Below, one piece after another: positions 15,412-23,512 of a stretch of 26,578 bases of DNA (within the stretch, counting starts at the first letter, position 1; each line of letters begins with the position of its first letter). Both the position numbers and the translations under genes were made by a program. The stretch covers positions 1-26,578 of the forward strand of contig JAIRTS010000123.1 of NCBI GenBank assembly GCA_031254795.1, read 5' to 3'. Below the pieces are notes generated by a model. It was given only the letters and a program-made list of their open reading frames with translations, ran no database searches and was not told the DNA's origin. The DNA is from Treponema sp. GTDB taxonomy: Bacteria > Spirochaetota > Spirochaetia > Treponematales > Breznakiellaceae.

Positions 15412-16370
15412 AGCGCGACCCTCCGTCTTGCATACAGAAACCGGCTTTCAATGCCTCGGACAATGGGAACCAACGCGTTCAACAGAGCCGCCGCAAAGAA
15501 CGCGCCATATAGTTCCCCGCCTAAATACCTGAAAATGAAGGAAAAAACAGCCGTTATAAAAGCGGCGATTAACGCCCCTTGCGTTGATTTTGGGCCAGTA
15601 ACCGGTTCCGGCGCCAGAAAGAACGCCGTTACCAATGTTCCACCCGACAGAAATCCGCTTAAAATGTCGCCGGCGCTAAAACCGCCGCCAGCGGGCAACG
15701 CGCCGAAAAGCCGTATCAGAAGCCCGTATGCCCCGAGGTAGACGACGGATGTCCACACACGGCTCGCCTGAGACGATAGAAGGAGGATAGTCCCCACGAG
15801 GAGCGCCAATACACCTCTGTCCGCGACGACGCCTGCGCCGGTCGCGTTGAGAAGCGTTATATATCCGTCGGGCAGTTCCGCGCCAAAAGCCGAGAACACG
15901 GTCTTGTTCAAAAAATCGGTGACAACACCGTCAAAAGTCCCGTTCCCCGCAGACGCCGCGTTTCCCAATGCCTGCTCATACGCGGGAGTCCATGTAAAAC
16001 GGATAAAAAGCCAGCCGCCTATCGCGGGGTTCAGCCAGTTGGAGCCGAGTCCGCCGAAACTGTACTTAACAACGATCATGGCGAAAACCACGCCTATCGC
16101 CGCATATACGGGGTTGATATGGTTCGGCAGCATCAGGGTCAAGACCAGAGCTGATGTAATGGCGCTCCCATCCTTGATCATGCTGGACTTTTCGGTTCTG
16201 AAGTAGATGATGAACTCGCAGAAAAACGCCGCGAGAGCCACAGTCACCGCTATAATAAACGACAGGAAGGAGTCAGTTAAGGAAGACTGCAGGATCGCCA
16301 AAAAAGCGGCCAGGCTTGCCAGCCACATCCTGCTCGCGGTAGGACGGGAAAGATTTACCTGAGGTCTCAT
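15408..16370 (-). CDS. rnfD: RnfD-like electron transport complex membrane subunit
   Basis: A 320-residue polytopic membrane protein. RnfD/NqrB hallmarks are KDGSAITSALVLTLMLP (66-82), FGGLGSNWLNPAIGG (105-119) and a GVLALLVGTILLL segment (186-198). Canonical RnfD carries FMN on the Thr of an S(T)GAT motif just before the last of these; no such motif is present here, and the nearest stretch is ATGAG (176-180). The start at 16370 is chosen because it begins the homologous region, overlaps the rnfC stop (ATGA) and has AAGGAG 8 nt upstream; the frame is open 30 codons further back inside rnfC. Confidence 0.85.
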   Translation of the reverse strand: MRPQVNLSRPTASRMWLASLAAFLAILQSSLTDSFLSFIIAVTVALAAFFCEFIIYFRTEKSSMIKDGSAITSALVLTLMLPNHINPVYAAIGVVFAMIVVKYSFGGLGSNWLNPAIGGWLFIRFTWTPAYEQALGNAASAGNGTFDGVVTDFLNKTVFSAFGAELPDGYITLLNATGAGVVADRGVLALLVGTILLLSSQASRVWTSVVYLGAYGLLIRLFGALPAGGGFSAGDILSGFLSGGTLVTAFFLAPEPVTGPKSTQGALIAAFITAVFSFIFRYLGGELYGAFFAAALLNALVPIVRGIESRFLYARRRVAL

Positions 16371-17683
16371 ATATGCGACTCCTTCGCGGCTGTATAGATG
16401 GTCGTGCTGACGGGCAACCGCGAGGGGCAGACCACTTCGCAACACCCACATCCGTGGCACTCTAAAACAGACGGACGCTCGGCGCCGCAGGTGAGTTGTT
16501 TGTACAACAGCTCAGGATCGAGCCCTGTGGGGCAAATCGCGCGGCATTCCCCGCAGTCAATACAGCTTCTCGAAACCGTGCCGCCGACATCCTTTTCCAA
16601 AAGCGCCAATGCCGCGTAACTTGTTTTCGTCACCGGTTCGTCAAGATCAAGCACGGCGCGCCCTGCTAAAGGCGATCCTATCACTATCCGAGCGGGAGGG
16701 GCTATGAGCCCGCCGCACTGCTCAAAAAGATCGCGCAACCGCGTCCCTATACGCGCCTTGAACACCTTGGACGTTTTCACCGCGGAGCCGCCTACGGCGA
16801 TGTATCTGTCCAGTATGGGCTTGTGGAGCTTCACCGCGTCGTGTATCGCTGACAATGTAGAAGGACTTGTCATAAAAAGACACCCCAATACGGCGTTTTC
16901 TTTTTTTTCATACTCTCTAAGCACCAGTTCAAGTTCCCGCTGGTTGTGTTGAGGGTATCTGTTCCCCACAGGGACCACCGCTATGGGCGTTGGAAGCGAA
17001 TGCAAATTTTGCAGGGCTTTCACTGTTTTTTGTATGTTGTCTATAAGCCGCTTTTCCGTATATGAAACAGCGTATACGATGTTTTTCGCGTCGCATGCCT
17101 TTGCGGTGATAAAGCCGCCTTCGACAATTTCCTTGATCCGCTCCTCGCAGATCGCCCTGTCCGCTACAAGCCACGGATCGTCAAACACGCACCGGATAAC
17201 CAGCGTGATCGCGTCTTTCTCCATGTTAAGGGCGCTCAGGATGTCAGCTATCGGCCTCCCTCCCGCGTCCAATTCAACTATGCCATGTTCCGCTATGAGC
17301 CGTTGCAATTCAGATGGCGGCAGATCGCTCCACGGGTATACGGTTTCTTTCTTCCCCAGCCGCTCGAAACTTCCTTCCATGCGTACGACAAGAGCGTCGT
17401 TGACAACGCCATCTACGGTTTTCCATGAAGCCATACGCACAACTTTTCCCGGCACTGTCGCGTGAATGTTTGCGGAGCCCGGCCCTTGGCCGCGTCCTAT
17501 CAACATGCCTTCTTTGACATATTCCCCAATAAACACAATGGGGTACGCCTTGTTGCCCGTATGTTGGATCAAGGGTATCACCGAGAACACCGGCAAGAAC
17601 GCCGTCTCTATTGACACGCCGCGTGGCGCATAGGGATCTTCAAAAACAAAACCTCCGCGAGGAAACGAATACATCCTTCTCAT
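16367..17683 (-). CDS. rnfC: RnfC-like electron transport complex subunit
   Basis: A 438-residue protein with the RnfC layout. The barrel-sandwich N-terminus shows IPLIQHTGNKAYP and HATVPGKV. A SLBB/NADH-binding-like middle includes GNRYPQHNQREL. Two [4Fe-4S] ferredoxin motifs close the protein: CIDCGECRAICP at 374-385 and CHGCGCCEVVCP at 409-420. The NADH/FMN glycine loop usually written GLGGAGFPT is replaced by ELDAGGRPIAD, and the acidic NGAECEP segment by RCVFDDP, so NADH oxidation is doubtful. The start overlaps the upstream stop (ATGA). Electron-carrying clusters are retained even though other cofactor sites of the complex are not. Confidence 0.88.
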   Translation of the reverse strand: MRRMYSFPRGGFVFEDPYAPRGVSIETAFLPVFSVIPLIQHTGNKAYPIVFIGEYVKEGMLIGRGQGPGSANIHATVPGKVVRMASWKTVDGVVNDALVVRMEGSFERLGKKETVYPWSDLPPSELQRLIAEHGIVELDAGGRPIADILSALNMEKDAITLVIRCVFDDPWLVADRAICEERIKEIVEGGFITAKACDAKNIVYAVSYTEKRLIDNIQKTVKALQNLHSLPTPIAVVPVGNRYPQHNQRELELVLREYEKKENAVLGCLFMTSPSTLSAIHDAVKLHKPILDRYIAVGGSAVKTSKVFKARIGTRLRDLFEQCGGLIAPPARIVIGSPLAGRAVLDLDEPVTKTSYAALALLEKDVGGTVSRSCIDCGECRAICPTGLDPELLYKQLTCGAERPSVLECHGCGCCEVVCPSRLPVSTTIYTAAKESHI

Positions 17684-19311
17684 GCCGCTATCCGTTTACG
17701 GAACAAATTCCATTTCTCACTATATATTAGCATATTCTTTTTCCTGTACCTTTTCTGTCCGATATTAAACAACGCAAGAATACACGGCAAGATGAGCAAG
17801 GCTATAGGAAGCATGTCCCACGTCTCAATACCGGTCTTTACACTATTTTGTTCATTATGCTCTGATTCACTTAAAAAATCCACAAGGTTCTCCAGTGGAA
17901 ACTGGGGAAACCGCTCAAAATCGCCGTCATTTTTTTCTTGAATTACTCCAGCGCCGCCGGAGTCGTTCCGCGCTTTCGGAAGACCTGGCGTACCAGTCAA
18001 ATAGCCGGCGTAATTTGCTCCGGCTATGAGGCCGTCATCTCCGAGTTGGTACTGTAGATATCCGTTGTCAACTTCCGCTTTGCGCTCTTCTCCAAGGGGA
18101 GTAAACGAAAACGAAGTTTGAAAAGCGAGATGCGCTTCGTAATCGCTCGCCTGAATCAGCTGATCTTTCAGATAGTCGGAAGGCTCGCGGTACGAAGCAA
18201 GCCCCAATGTATCAGGCAGCGCCAAAGCCAGAAAAGCCGCGAGGGTAAAAGGAACGGCGGCGCGGGTAAACAACGGCGCTTTTGCGATGCTTCCGATAAT
18301 AGGCACCGGTGTGAATCTAATATGATTCTGTGAGCCGCCCCTGTTCGATTCCGCCCACACAACGAGCGTCAAAACAATGCAACTGCATCCAATAACAGCC
18401 CCTCCAAAACCAAGCGGCACATTGTTAAGCGCTCCGATGTACACATACATGCCGGTAAGCGAAAAGAGCAAAAGCGCGGGAAGCGCAATTCCAACCGGTT
18501 TTATACCCTGCAGGCGACGGCTACGCGCGGAACCGTCCGCCATAGGTTTGATATTCAGTGTTATGCTTTTAACAGGATGAAAAAAGTAAGTCAGCCGCGC
18601 CCAAATTGTTTCTTTTGCGTCTCCGTAGCGCCGCGCCACAAACAATGCCCGCAACGGATTCGTAATGACGCTCGCCATGATGAACACAATCGCCGAGAGC
18701 GCCAACCCCGGGGAGCCGATAAAGGCAAAGCCCGCAAGGAGCGGCGCAAGCGCAATGGTCATCACCGGAAGCCCTGACGCCAGCGTCGCCAAGAACGACG
18801 CGGCGGCGAACAGCGCAAAGTAAAACGCGATAGGCCTGTCGTAGCCCAAAAACTCAACGGAAAAAGGAATGTCGCCAAGCGCTTCCACAAAAGCCGCTTG
18901 TATGTTCCGGGCGCCAAGTTTGTTCGCTTCTGCCGAAAGCGGGACAAAAAACAATCGTTTGTCGCCCCGAACAAAAAACGCCTTGAGTTTCTCGGCGTAT
19001 CCATCACGCCTCGGATCAAAATCTTCTACACGTCCCTCCCACGCGTCTAAAGGAATCGCCTCCACTTCGCCGAAATTATCCAAAAAAACCGTTTGCGTTG
19101 ACTCTGAAATGTAGCCGCCGCCAAAGCTGATCTGTGAAAGGCGTTCGCCGATCTCCCTGTCTGAGCGCGAAGCGTCAAATGTCAGCGCCGCGTACCCATT
19201 GCTCCCCTCATAGGGCATGATTCTTTCCGCCGCTCTGAAAAGAAACGCCGCAAAGCCCAGGGAACAGAGGGCGATTAAAACGGCAGGGATGATCCGCGAT
19301 TTCAAAGACAT
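17680..19311 (-). CDS. Polytopic membrane protein of unknown function, coupled to rnfC
   Basis: A 543-residue protein I do not recognise. It starts with a membrane anchor (about 5-26), followed by about 130 residues likely to be outside the membrane. Two groups of membrane segments follow (about 160-220 and 272-370), separated by a basic loop. Then comes a second soluble part (about 375-505), rich in acidic residues and ending before a last helix near 513-528. The C-terminus is basic. It sits 8 nt after the PAP2-like gene and overlaps rnfC (ATGA), so its product is probably made with the Rnf-like complex and may be an extra subunit. AGGAT precedes the ATG. No cofactor motif is visible. Confidence 0.8.
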   Translation of the reverse strand: MSLKSRIIPAVLIALCSLGFAAFLFRAAERIMPYEGSNGYAALTFDASRSDREIGERLSQISFGGGYISESTQTVFLDNFGEVEAIPLDAWEGRVEDFDPRRDGYAEKLKAFFVRGDKRLFFVPLSAEANKLGARNIQAAFVEALGDIPFSVEFLGYDRPIAFYFALFAAASFLATLASGLPVMTIALAPLLAGFAFIGSPGLALSAIVFIMASVITNPLRALFVARRYGDAKETIWARLTYFFHPVKSITLNIKPMADGSARSRRLQGIKPVGIALPALLLFSLTGMYVYIGALNNVPLGFGGAVIGCSCIVLTLVVWAESNRGGSQNHIRFTPVPIIGSIAKAPLFTRAAVPFTLAAFLALALPDTLGLASYREPSDYLKDQLIQASDYEAHLAFQTSFSFTPLGEERKAEVDNGYLQYQLGDDGLIAGANYAGYLTGTPGLPKARNDSGGAGVIQEKNDGDFERFPQFPLENLVDFLSESEHNEQNSVKTGIETWDMLPIALLILPCILALFNIGQKRYRKKNMLIYSEKWNLFRKRIAA

Positions 19312-19319
19312 GCTCTATC

Positions 19320-19799
19320 CTACAAAAAAACATACGCTGCGGCGATGAAAATGCCCAGCAGTCCGCCGACCACCACTTCAAGCGGGGTGTGTCCGTGGAT
19401 CTCTTTAACCGGGTGGTATTCAATTCCCGTTTTTTCGGCGACCTTTTTTCCCAAAAGGTTTAAGACATACGCCTGTATGCCGGAAGCGCGCCGCACGCCC
19501 ATTGCGTCCCGTATGACAATCAGGGTGAACCACAAAGAGATGATAAACACGTTTGAATCGAGCCCTTCTTTGAAGGCCGCCGAGGTCGTCATGGAGGTGA
19601 CGAGCGCCGAATGGCTTGAAGGCATGCCTCCCGTACGCCACGCAAGGGCCTCAAACACTTCTTTCATCGTCTTTCTGCGTCTGCCGGACAACACAACCAC
19701 CGCCTTGATAAGCTGCGCAAGGAACCAGCTTGTAATCGGCGCGAGAAAAAGCGGGTTTTCAAAAAACGCCTTTACGGACGCGGAGTTTATGGACGCCAA
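19320..19799 (-). CDS. Divergent PAP2 / DUF212 family membrane protein
   Basis: A protein of about 159 residues in the DUF212 (divergent PAP2-type) family. The hallmarks are NPLFLAPITSWFLAQLIK, RTGGMPSSHSALVTSM, VIRDAMGVRRASG and a C-terminal IHGHTPLEVVVGGLLG, with membrane helices between. PAP2-type proteins act on lipid or isoprenoid phosphates, but this branch has no proven substrate. I favour the TTG at 19799 as start because GGAGAG lies 7 nt upstream; an in-frame ATG at 19829, 29 nt into the GH1 gene, has a poor ribosome site and would add 10 residues. It links the GH1 gene to the membrane-protein block. Confidence 0.82.
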   Translation of the reverse strand: MASINSASVKAFFENPLFLAPITSWFLAQLIKAVVVLSGRRRKTMKEVFEALAWRTGGMPSSHSALVTSMTTSAAFKEGLDSNVFIISLWFTLIVIRDAMGVRRASGIQAYVLNLLGKKVAEKTGIEYHPVKEIHGHTPLEVVVGGLLGIFIAAAYVFL

Positions 19800-19800
19800 A

Positions 19801-21132
19801 TTACCACTCTCCGAAACCGGCCATAACATCCCTAAAGAAATAGGCGCTGTCTTTCAGCGTCCGTTTTTGGGTTTTATAATCAACATGGAGAATGCCGAAC
19901 CGTTTTGAGTATCCCCACGCCCACTCAAAATTGTCAAGAAACGACCATACAAAATAGCCTTTGAGTTTAACCCCTTCTTTAATCAAAGTTGAACAAACGC
20001 TCAAATGTTTTTTGAGATACTCTATACGTTTTTCATCGTGAACCCTGCCATCTTCATCGACCGAATCGGGGTTCGCATAGCCGTTCTCGGTGATATAAAT
20101 GGGGAGGTTTCCACCCGTCGCTTCACTTACGAACTTAATCTGACGGTAAAGCCCCTGTGGAACCACAGGCCAGCCCATGTCCGTGCGTTTCTGCCAGAAC
20201 GGGACCGTGGAATACTTGCCGGGGGAGTTTTCGTCCCATGCGACGGCATTTTCAAAGTAGTAATTCAGTCCGATGAAGTCCATTTTTTCTGCTATTGCGG
20301 CTAAATCGCCCGGTTCAACAGGAAATTTCCAGCCCGCTTGCAGGACGATTTCAGGATACTCTTTGCCAATAAGCGGGAATAGGAACACTTCCGCCTCAAA
20401 GGCCTGCGCTCTGCAGGCAGCCTCAACATCCGCTTTTCGCTTAGTCGCCGGACGGGGCGTATTGATGTTCAACGTAATGCCGATAGGCGCTGTGAGACCC
20501 GTTTTCCGGTACTCCCTGATCGCCGCGCCATGCGCCAGCAGTACATGGTGAACCGCGCTCGCCGCTTGCGCCGGGTCTTTGACGCCGGGCGCGTGCATTC
20601 CCGTCAAATATCCCATAAATGTAACGCAGAGCGGTTCGTTTATGGTTATCCACTGATCCACGCAATCACCCAATTCCGCAAAACAGACCTTCGCATATTC
20701 AACAAAAGCCTCCACAATGAACCGTTTCGCCCAGCCGCCCTTGTCCTGAATGACCTGCGGCAGGTCCCAATGGTACAGCGTGGCGCATGCCTGTATGCCA
20801 TGCTTGCGCAACTCGGCGCAGAGGTTGCGATAATAGGCGACACCTTCTTTATTCACCGCTCCGGCGCCATTCGGCAAAATACGGGGCCACGCGATAGAAA
20901 AACGGTAGCTCTTGAAGCCCAGTTTTGCTATGAGAGCCACGTCTTCTTTATAATGATGGTATTGATCGCAGGCCGTGTCGCCGTTTTCTCCGGCGTATAC
21001 CGCGCCCGGTATGCGGCAAAATGTATCCCAGATACTCTCGCTCCGTCCGCCTTCGTGCGCGGCGCCTTCCACTTGATAACTGGCAGTTGCGGTTCCCCAC
21101 AAGAAATCGTCTGGAAACATCAATGTATTCAT
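19801..21132 (-). CDS. GH1 beta-glucosidase
   Basis: A 443-residue family 1 glycoside hydrolase of normal length. The N-terminal signature DFLWGTATASYQVEGA is at residues 9-24. The catalytic acid/base is Glu166 in TINEP and the nucleophile Glu349 in YITENGY; the C-terminal SFLDNFEWAWGY segment supplies substrate contacts. There is no signal peptide, so it should act in the cytoplasm on imported beta-glucosides or phospho-beta-glucosides; the residues that separate these are not resolved by eye. The first ATG is favoured because a promoter lies 6 nt before it; no Shine-Dalgarno is present. It heads the ten-gene minus-strand block. Confidence 0.94.
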   Translation of the reverse strand: MNTLMFPDDFLWGTATASYQVEGAAHEGGRSESIWDTFCRIPGAVYAGENGDTACDQYHHYKEDVALIAKLGFKSYRFSIAWPRILPNGAGAVNKEGVAYYRNLCAELRKHGIQACATLYHWDLPQVIQDKGGWAKRFIVEAFVEYAKVCFAELGDCVDQWITINEPLCVTFMGYLTGMHAPGVKDPAQAASAVHHVLLAHGAAIREYRKTGLTAPIGITLNINTPRPATKRKADVEAACRAQAFEAEVFLFPLIGKEYPEIVLQAGWKFPVEPGDLAAIAEKMDFIGLNYYFENAVAWDENSPGKYSTVPFWQKRTDMGWPVVPQGLYRQIKFVSEATGGNLPIYITENGYANPDSVDEDGRVHDEKRIEYLKKHLSVCSTLIKEGVKLKGYFVWSFLDNFEWAWGYSKRFGILHVDYKTQKRTLKDSAYFFRDVMAGFGEW

Positions 21133-21138
21133 AATGGT

Positions 21139-21168
21139 ATAGTATCATAGAAGAGAAGTGATTGGCAA
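21139..21168 (-). promoter_or_regulatory. GH1 gene promoter, leaderless type
   Basis: On the minus strand TTGCCA (21168-21163, 5/6 to consensus) is 18 bp from TACTAT (21144-21139), which is preceded by TGA, fitting an extended -10. The -10 ends 6 nt before the ATG at 21132 and no ribosome site is visible. It could drive the whole downstream block. Confidence 0.55.
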
Positions 21169-21239
21169 GGGTAAAAAGTTATGCGGCGCTGTTTTGTCTC
21201 CGCGTGAGAGGAGGCGAGCCACAATGGACGCGCTTTGCG

Positions 21240-22271
21240 TCATTTTCTCCCGGAAGTATCCTGTGTGGTTAAAGTAAATTTCTCCACATAAAAGAGATGT
21301 TGTAATCCGGAAGACGATGGCGTAGGCACATGCCTATTGCGATCTAGGTTGAACAAATAATATATCTGTCCCGTATCCGCAACGATTTTTATGTCGTACA
21401 CCGCGACATCTTTTGGGAGCGGCAGAGCGATTCTGCCATCAGGTCTTATTTTTGCGCCCGCCGCCGCGCCCGCCAGCATATCGTTTCCCCACGTTGAAGT
21501 TCTTTTTCCGGCTATGTACAACTTGGACCATGTGTACCCGCTTCTGTTGGTGAGGACGACCGTCCATGTTTCAACCGGCGCAATGGGCGCGGGCGGCGCG
21601 GCGTAGGTCGCGTTGGTCGTATAGCCGCCCGCAAAATCAATGACACACACGGTTCCGTAGCTCTTGTGCGGACCAGTAGCAACACCGATCTTGCCAAACG
21701 CCTTGCTCATGTTGTTGTTATAATGGCCTCGGTTTGGCGAGCCGTCGTCAATCAATAATTCAATGACAATATCACGTCCAGTCGCGGCGCCGTAGGCGAT
21801 GTTCTCGCCCCATGTATTCGTCCACTGTCCATAGCGGCTTATGCGCTTGGCGGGATCGCTCTTGTCGCTGCCCATATGTCCCGCGACATTGCCGGACATA
21901 TCCCGCACATGATCCTGAGCACCAAAACACATGCCCCGCTCCGGCGCGAGGGGCGGCGCAGGCTGTTGTTTCGCCATCGCGCCGATGCACGCATATACGG
22001 CGCTTATCCCCTCTTTTGTAGTGATTCTGGGTTTCCCCGGCTCCGCATATATTTTCCCGGAAAAATAGGCGAGTATCGGTTTGATGTACTTCTCGGCGTA
22101 TCGCTGAGGATCGCTTCTCGCTTTGTTCAGTTCAAAAACAACGTCTTTTTCAATTGCGGACATATAGTCGACGCGCCGCGCCGTATCCAACAAGTCCGCA
22201 TTCCAATCATCCGCGAACACCTCGCTTACAAAGCAACAGACAAGCGGCAGCAAAACTATTTTTTTAATCAT
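21240..22271 (-). CDS. Secreted CAP (SCP-like) domain protein
   Basis: A 343-residue protein with a signal peptide (basic MIKK, hydrophobic core, likely cut after EVFA near residue 20). The CAP/SCP domain spans about 40-225. Recognisable elements are FELNKARSDPQRYAEKYI, the HMGSDKSDPAKRI segment with the conserved His, the WGENIAYG motif and HYNNNMSKAFGKIGVA. A proline-rich linker (about 224-232) leads to a C-terminal strand-rich domain beginning VVLTNRSGYTWSKLYIAG, a type of module I associate with secreted spirochaete proteins. Function of bacterial CAP proteins is mostly unknown. AAGGGATG lies upstream of the ATG. It is transcribed away from purM. Confidence 0.88.
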   Translation of the reverse strand: MIKKIVLLPLVCCFVSEVFADDWNADLLDTARRVDYMSAIEKDVVFELNKARSDPQRYAEKYIKPILAYFSGKIYAEPGKPRITTKEGISAVYACIGAMAKQQPAPPLAPERGMCFGAQDHVRDMSGNVAGHMGSDKSDPAKRISRYGQWTNTWGENIAYGAATGRDIVIELLIDDGSPNRGHYNNNMSKAFGKIGVATGPHKSYGTVCVIDFAGGYTTNATYAAPPAPIAPVETWTVVLTNRSGYTWSKLYIAGKRTSTWGNDMLAGAAAGAKIRPDGRIALPLPKDVAVYDIKIVADTGQIYYLFNLDRNRHVPTPSSSGLQHLFYVEKFTLTTQDTSGRK

Positions 22272-22294
22272 TCACATCCCTTTTCATAAGGTCT

Positions 22295-22300
22295 ATTATA
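22295..22300 (-). promoter_or_regulatory. -10 element of the CAP gene
   Basis: A perfect TATAAT on the minus strand, 23 nt upstream of the CAP gene ATG, in the 108-bp divergent gap shared with purM. The hexamer 17 bp upstream is TTTTTG, a poor -35. The leader would contain the AAGGG ribosome site. Confidence 0.5.
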
Positions 22301-22327
22301 AAATATACCGCATATCACAAAAAATTC

Positions 22328-22339
22328 CAAACCGGTTTG
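22328..22339. promoter_or_regulatory. LacI-type operator-like palindrome between CAP gene and purM
   Basis: CAAACCGGTTTG is a perfect 12-bp palindrome with a central CG, the pattern favoured by LacI/PurR-family repressors. It ends 5 bp before the purM -35 hexamer and lies upstream of the divergent CAP promoter, so it could serve either gene. No LacI-family regulator is in the window. Confidence 0.45.
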
Positions 22340-22344
22340 TGTCA

Positions 22345-22373
22345 TTGTAATATTTCCCTGTTGGTGCTATACT
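22345..22373 (+). promoter_or_regulatory. purM promoter, leaderless type
   Basis: TTGTAA (22345-22350), a 17-bp spacer and TATACT (22368-22373) preceded by TGC (extended -10). Exactly 6 nt separate the -10 from the purM ATG at 22380 and no ribosome site is present, so transcription should begin at the start codon. Confidence 0.7.
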
Positions 22374-22379
22374 TCCGCC

Positions 22380-23495
22380 ATGAATTACAGAGAAGCGGGC
22401 GTAAACATAGAGGAGGGCTATCGCGCGGTCGGCAAATACCGGGAATTGGCTAAAGCGACAGCCAACGCGGCCGTATTGAACGGTATTGGCAGTTTTGCGG
22501 GCATGTTTTCTCTAAAAGAGTATGTCAATGCGGGAAAGGGAATGGAAGACCCCGTACTGGTGTCTGGCGCCGATGGAGTCGGAACCAAACTGGACATAGC
22601 CTTCAGAATGAAGACATACAGGACGGTCGGCGTCGACTGTGTGGCGATGTGCGTGAACGACATCTTGTGTCACGGCGCCAAACCGCTTTTCTTTTTGGAT
22701 TACCTTGCATGCGGGAAGCTCGACGCCGATGTCGCGTCCGAGCTGGTGGAAGGTGTCGCAATGGGGTGCCGCGAGGCGGGTTGCGCGTTGCTGGGAGGAG
22801 AAACCGCCGAAATGCCCGGATTTTATGATGAAGGCAAATACGACCTCGCCGGTTTCGGCGTGGGCGTGGTCGACCGCAAAAACATCATTGACGGCGGCGC
22901 CGTCAGGGAAGGAGACGCGCTCATCGGTATAGCCGCGTCTGGCGCGCACTCAAACGGCTTCAGCCTCATCCGCAAGGTGCTACCCGATCTGGACGAGGAC
23001 TTTGGCGGCATGAACATAGGCCGCGCCCTTCTTGAGCCGACTCGCATATATGTAAAACCTGTTTTGCGTTTAATGGAGCGCATTGACATTCGGGGCATGG
23101 CGCATATCACAGGCGGCGGTTTTTATGAAAATATCCCGCGCATGTTCAAAGCGGATTATGACGCGGTTATTTCAACCGGAAGTTGGACAATTCCAGCGCT
23201 CTTCAACCGCATTGCATACGGTGTGAGCCGCGACATGCGCCGAGTCGATGCGAATGACTCCCTGAAACGCGGCGTTGCTGGCGGCGAAGCCGAAGCTGCG
23301 GGAATGGAAATTCTCAGGATGGACATGGAAGTTCGCAGGGTCATGTTTGAGACGTTTAATATGGGCATTGGATTTGTGCTGACGACAGCGCAAGAAGACG
23401 CGGCGCAGGCGAAAGTTTTCCTTGAAGAAAACGGCTTCCCCGCGTGGGAAATCGGCAGGGTGGAAAAAGGCTCAAGACAGGCGCGTTTTGTCTGA
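22380..23495 (+). CDS. purM: Phosphoribosylformylglycinamidine cyclo-ligase
   Basis: PurM closes the imidazole ring to make AIR in purine synthesis, using ATP. Characteristic segments are VLVSGADGVGTKLDIA (about 60-75), VDCVAMCVNDILCHGAKPLFFLDY, LLGGETAEMPGFY and ASGAHSNGFSLIRKVL, followed by MAHITGGGFYENIPRM. At 371 residues it is slightly longer than the usual 340-350, with extra sequence between the GSWTIPALF segment and the EILRMDMEVRRVMF stretch. The start is set by homology (MNYREAGVNIEEGY) and by a promoter 6 nt upstream. purN follows after 17 nt. Confidence 0.95.
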   Translation: MNYREAGVNIEEGYRAVGKYRELAKATANAAVLNGIGSFAGMFSLKEYVNAGKGMEDPVLVSGADGVGTKLDIAFRMKTYRTVGVDCVAMCVNDILCHGAKPLFFLDYLACGKLDADVASELVEGVAMGCREAGCALLGGETAEMPGFYDEGKYDLAGFGVGVVDRKNIIDGGAVREGDALIGIAASGAHSNGFSLIRKVLPDLDEDFGGMNIGRALLEPTRIYVKPVLRLMERIDIRGMAHITGGGFYENIPRMFKADYDAVISTGSWTIPALFNRIAYGVSRDMRRVDANDSLKRGVAGGEAEAAGMEILRMDMEVRRVMFETFNMGIGFVLTTAQEDAAQAKVFLEENGFPAWEIGRVEKGSRQARFV

Positions 23496-23512
23496 ACACC
23501 GGAAATGAAAAA

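Noticed and set aside
16371..16460. Earlier rnfD start inside rnfC
   Set aside because: No homology before 16370, and the ribosome site and stop overlap point to 16370.
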